A stretch of DNA of 64,000 nt from UBA8389 sp035719105 (GTDB lineage: Bacteria > Bacteroidota > Bacteroidia > Bacteroidales > UBA1402), in NCBI GenBank assembly GCA_035719105.1, contig DASTGN010000009.1, positions 1 through 64,000 of the forward strand, given 5' to 3'. The translations under genes were made by a program, and so were the position numbers. Positions 61,229 to 64,000 of the stretch are shown here, in pieces. The notes under the pieces were generated by a model. It saw only the letters and a list, made by a program, of their open reading frames with translations. It was not told the DNA's origin and searched no databases. The number at the start of each line of letters is the position of its first letter. The stretch's first letter is position 1.

Positions 61229-62476
61229 ATGCAACTGGAAAAATTAAGTATCGGTATCGGTGACCGTTTTTCACATCAAGGGGAAGCTCAATTGAGAGCC
61301 ATCATGAAAGCAAACGAAAAAGGACTGAGCATCAGCCCTGTCTGGAATAAATCCAACCGGGAACACCAGTTGGTTCATACGGTACCTACCGACGTCCGCA
61401 AAGAAGCCGATTCAGCTGTCAAAGCCTTGGGTTTCAAAGGAAAATACTTTGTAGATGCAGACCACATCAACATGAACACCGTCGCTCCCTTTGTGGATTG
61501 TTCGGATTTTTTCACGCTGGACGTTGCCGCTTACATCGGAAAGGAAAGCAGTCCGGAAGCTGTGAAATCTTTTGTCAGCTCTTGCGCCAAATACATGGGC
61601 GAATTGCAAGTTCCCGGAATGGATCATCCCATGCATGTTACTGTGGAGGTGCTTGAAAACATCGCCGGCAAATTTTTGGCTGCCACTTCCCAAGCTGCTG
61701 AAATTTATAATTTCTTGGAAGGCAAAAAGGGTAAAGGCAACTTCATCACCGAAGTTTCCATGGACGAAGTGGAAAGCCCACAGACTCCCATCGATATGTT
61801 GTTCATTCTAAAAATGTTGGCTGACAAAGGAGTTCCTGCACAAACGATTGCTCCCAAATTCACTGGTCGTTTCAACAAAGGCGTGGATTACCGTGGTGAT
61901 TTGAAACAGTTCGCCAAGGAATTTGAAGAAGATGTATTGGTCATTGATTTCGCGGTCAAAGAATTCGGCCTTCCTAAAGAATTGAAACTGAGCATTCACT
62001 CCGGAAGCGATAAGTTCTCGATTTATCCCATCATGGCAGAAGTCATCAAAAAACACGACAAGGGTTTGCACCTTAAAACCGCTGGAACCACGTGGCTGGA
62101 AGAAGTCATCGGTCTTGCCAAGGCTGGTGGTGAAGCGCTCGATTTGGCCAAGGAAATTTATGTGGAAGCACTTGGACGCAGAGAAGAATTGTGCGGTCCG
62201 TATGCGGATGTCATCGACATCGATGCTTCCAAACTTCCTTCCCCAAGCGAAGTAAACGGCTGGAGCAGTGAAAAATACGTCAATACCTTGACCCACATTC
62301 AATCCAATCCGGATTACAACGTCAATTTCCGTCAGCTCATCCATGTATCCTATAAATTGGCTGCCGAACGGGGCCCGGTTTATTATGGTTTGTTGGAAAA
62401 ATACGCTTCCATCATTGGCGGATGTGTCGAAGAAAACATCTACGACCGTCATTTCAAACGCATTTTCAATTTATAA
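61229..62476 (+). CDS. uxaE: Tagaturonate epimerase family protein
   Basis: 415 residues. LSIGIGDRFSHQGEAQLRAI at the start, KGKYFVDADHINMNTVAPFV, FFTLDVAAYIG, PMHVTVEVLENIAGKF, PKFTGRFNKGVDYRGD and LKLSIHSGSDKFSIYPIMAE are features of the UxaE family, which epimerises D-tagaturonate and D-fructuronate. In this pathway it links galacturonate and glucuronate catabolism. It is co-directional with uxaC and divergent from uxaAB. Assigned by context as well as sequence. Confidence 0.88.
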   Translation: MQLEKLSIGIGDRFSHQGEAQLRAIMKANEKGLSISPVWNKSNREHQLVHTVPTDVRKEADSAVKALGFKGKYFVDADHINMNTVAPFVDCSDFFTLDVAAYIGKESSPEAVKSFVSSCAKYMGELQVPGMDHPMHVTVEVLENIAGKFLAATSQAAEIYNFLEGKKGKGNFITEVSMDEVESPQTPIDMLFILKMLADKGVPAQTIAPKFTGRFNKGVDYRGDLKQFAKEFEEDVLVIDFAVKEFGLPKELKLSIHSGSDKFSIYPIMAEVIKKHDKGLHLKTAGTTWLEEVIGLAKAGGEALDLAKEIYVEALGRREELCGPYADVIDIDASKLPSPSEVNGWSSEKYVNTLTHIQSNPDYNVNFRQLIHVSYKLAAERGPVYYGLLEKYASIIGGCVEENIYDRHFKRIFNL

Positions 62477-62514
62477 TCATTTCATTTTCACACATTAATA
62501 TTTAAATGACAATC

Positions 62515-63921
62515 ATGAAACAATTCATGGATGAGAACTTCATGCTCGACAATGAAGTTTCCGAACAACTTTATCACCAACATGCAGCCGGTCTGCCCAT
62601 CATTGATTATCACTGTCACTTGAATCCTGAGTTCATTGCCAAGGATCGTAAATTTGACAACCTGGGACAAATTTGGTTGGAAGGAGACCATTATAAATGG
62701 CGTGCCATGCGTACCAACGGTATCGAAGAACGTTTCTGCACAGGCAAAGACACCACCGACTGGGAAAAATTTGAAAAATGGGCTTACACCATGCCTTATA
62801 CCATGCGTAACCCCTTGTATCACTGGACCCATTTGGAACTGAAAACCGCTTTCGGCGTCGACAAGATCTTGAAACCGGAAACAGCTCGTGAAATCTTTGA
62901 CGAATGCACCGCCAAACTGCGTACGCCTGAATTTTCTGCCCGTGGGTTGATGAAAAAATACAAAGTGGAAGTGGTTTGCACCACCGACGACCCCATTGAC
63001 AGTCTGGAACACCATCTTTCCTTAAAAAAGGAAGGTTATGAAATCAAAGTTTTGCCGACCTGGCGTCCTGATAAAGCCATGGCGGTGGAAGTTCCTGCCA
63101 ATTTCCGTGCCTACATCGAAAAATTGTCTGAAGTTTCCGGAGTGACCATCTCTTGCTACTCAGACGTTCTGAGTGCACTACAGGTTCGTCACGATTTCTT
63201 CGCTTCAGTTGGTTGCAAACTTAGTGACCACGGTATCGAAGAATTCTATGCCGAAGACTACACGCAGACAGAAATTGATGCCATTTTCAACAAAGTTTAT
63301 GGCGGCACCCAGTTGACCAAAGAAGAAATCCTGAAATTCAAGTCAGCCATGATGGTCGAATTCGCCATCATGGATTGCAAGAAAGGCTGGACACAACAAT
63401 TCCATTTCGGAGCCATTCGCGACAACAACAGCCGCTTATTCTCCAAAATTGGTCCTGATACCGGTTTCGACTCCATCGGCGATTTAAACATTGCCAAAAA
63501 TATGAGTAAGTTCCTGAACCGTTTGGACACGAACAATTTATTGGCCAAAACCATCATTTACAATTTGAATCCGCGTGATAACGATCTGATTTCGACCATG
63601 ATCGGCAATTTCCAGGATGGTTCTGTCGCCGGCAAGATCCAATTCGGTTCGGGTTGGTGGTTCCTCGACCAAAAATTCGGCATGACCGCTCAGATGAATT
63701 CTCTTTCGTCCCTGGGCTTGTTAAGCCGCTTCGTGGGTATGCTCACCGATTCCCGCAGCTTCCTCTCCTACCCGCGTCACGAATATTTCCGCCGCATCAT
63801 GTGCAACCTGATCGGAACGGATGTCGTAAATGGTGAGATTCCTGCGAGCGAAATGGATTTCCTTGGAAAAATGGTGGAAAACGTATCTTATTACAACGCC
63901 AAAGAATTCTTTAAATTCTAA
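62515..63921 (+). CDS. uxaC: Uronate (glucuronate/galacturonate) isomerase
   Basis: 468 residues from the Met of MKQFMDENFMLDNEVSEQLY; an ATG three codons upstream (62506) is an alternative. Amidohydrolase-type metal motif PIIDYHCHLNPEFIAKDRKF, VCTTDDPIDSLEHHLSLKK, QFHFGAIRDNNSRLFSKIGP and GSGWWFLDQKFGMTAQMNSL are the UxaC set. It isomerises D-glucuronate to D-fructuronate and D-galacturonate to D-tagaturonate. It begins 38 bases after uxaE, in the same operon. The remaining 79 bases of the window are intergenic. Confidence 0.94.
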   Translation: MKQFMDENFMLDNEVSEQLYHQHAAGLPIIDYHCHLNPEFIAKDRKFDNLGQIWLEGDHYKWRAMRTNGIEERFCTGKDTTDWEKFEKWAYTMPYTMRNPLYHWTHLELKTAFGVDKILKPETAREIFDECTAKLRTPEFSARGLMKKYKVEVVCTTDDPIDSLEHHLSLKKEGYEIKVLPTWRPDKAMAVEVPANFRAYIEKLSEVSGVTISCYSDVLSALQVRHDFFASVGCKLSDHGIEEFYAEDYTQTEIDAIFNKVYGGTQLTKEEILKFKSAMMVEFAIMDCKKGWTQQFHFGAIRDNNSRLFSKIGPDTGFDSIGDLNIAKNMSKFLNRLDTNNLLAKTIIYNLNPRDNDLISTMIGNFQDGSVAGKIQFGSGWWFLDQKFGMTAQMNSLSSLGLLSRFVGMLTDSRSFLSYPRHEYFRRIMCNLIGTDVVNGEIPASEMDFLGKMVENVSYYNAKEFFKF

Positions 63922-64000
63922 ACTTTGACAGGAAACCACCCTAATTGTGTTGCTATTTATCACATTTATTTAGCTTTTTTTGTGTTATTTTGCATCGCAA

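Overview
The window comes from a Bacteroidota genome, most likely Bacteroidales-like. The evidence is a type IX secretion sorting tail (6.5-6.9 kb), UpxY-type antitermination of a capsule operon, Bacteroidota -7 promoter boxes (TAnnTTTG) in front of many genes, a menaquinone gene cluster and a UxaE-type hexuronate pathway. Genus cannot be set from sequence alone. All names below come from motif and family recognition by eye; no database search was run.

Layout. 0-0.5 kb: two transposase/integrase relics on the minus strand. 0.5-17.8 kb, minus strand: a surface polysaccharide locus. Read from its promoter near 17.83 kb it runs upxY, hipB, hipA, a winged-helix/nucleotidyltransferase-like regulator, an AAA ATPase, an AbiE-like antitoxin with a toxin stump, a Wza-like exporter, a Wzz-like co-polymerase, a UDP-GlcNAc 4-epimerase, a UDP-HexNAc 6-dehydrogenase, a T9SS-tailed protein, a 1174-residue fibre-like protein, a Wzx flippase and a DUF268 protein. 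No glycosyltransferase or polymerase is visible, so the locus either continues beyond the left edge or was truncated by the mobile elements.

17.9-25.7 kb: a peptide maturation and export locus. A 57-residue double-glycine precursor, a second 57-residue ORF, a SPASM-domain maturase of the grasp-with-spasm type, a C39-peptidase ABC exporter and an unusually short membrane-fusion protein lie on the minus strand. They are flanked on the plus strand by two paralogous histidine kinases and one OmpR-type response regulator. The ATP-grasp partner expected for this family is absent from the window. The divergent promoter region holds a perfect 11-bp inverted repeat and phased direct repeats. This is the best candidate for an unusual system here.

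25.7-32 kb: mutS2 (translationally coupled to the response regulator), a YgiQ-type radical SAM protein with an Ala/Gly-rich insertion and a 57-bp tandem duplication at its 3' end, an orphan HipB-like regulator, and 1.2 kb of repeats. 32-38 kb, minus strand: a nucleotide-sugar operon gmd-fcl-rfbA-rfbB-rfbC followed by a cytidylyltransferase-GHMP kinase fusion. 38.2-40.2 kb: a secreted esterase and a repeat-filled interval with four 88-bp hairpin elements. 40.2-49.8 kb: oxyR, then menF-menD-menB-menC-menE-aguB, then a LiaF-like membrane protein with a membrane-anchored LytTR regulator. 50-57.5 kb: glnS, a TPR protein, aroE, a membrane pyrophosphatase and a DEAD-box helicase. 57.5-63.9 kb: a Nudix hydrolase and the hexuronate genes uxaA-uxaB (minus) diverging from uxaE-uxaC (plus).

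No rRNA, tRNA, CRISPR array or intact insertion sequence was recognised.
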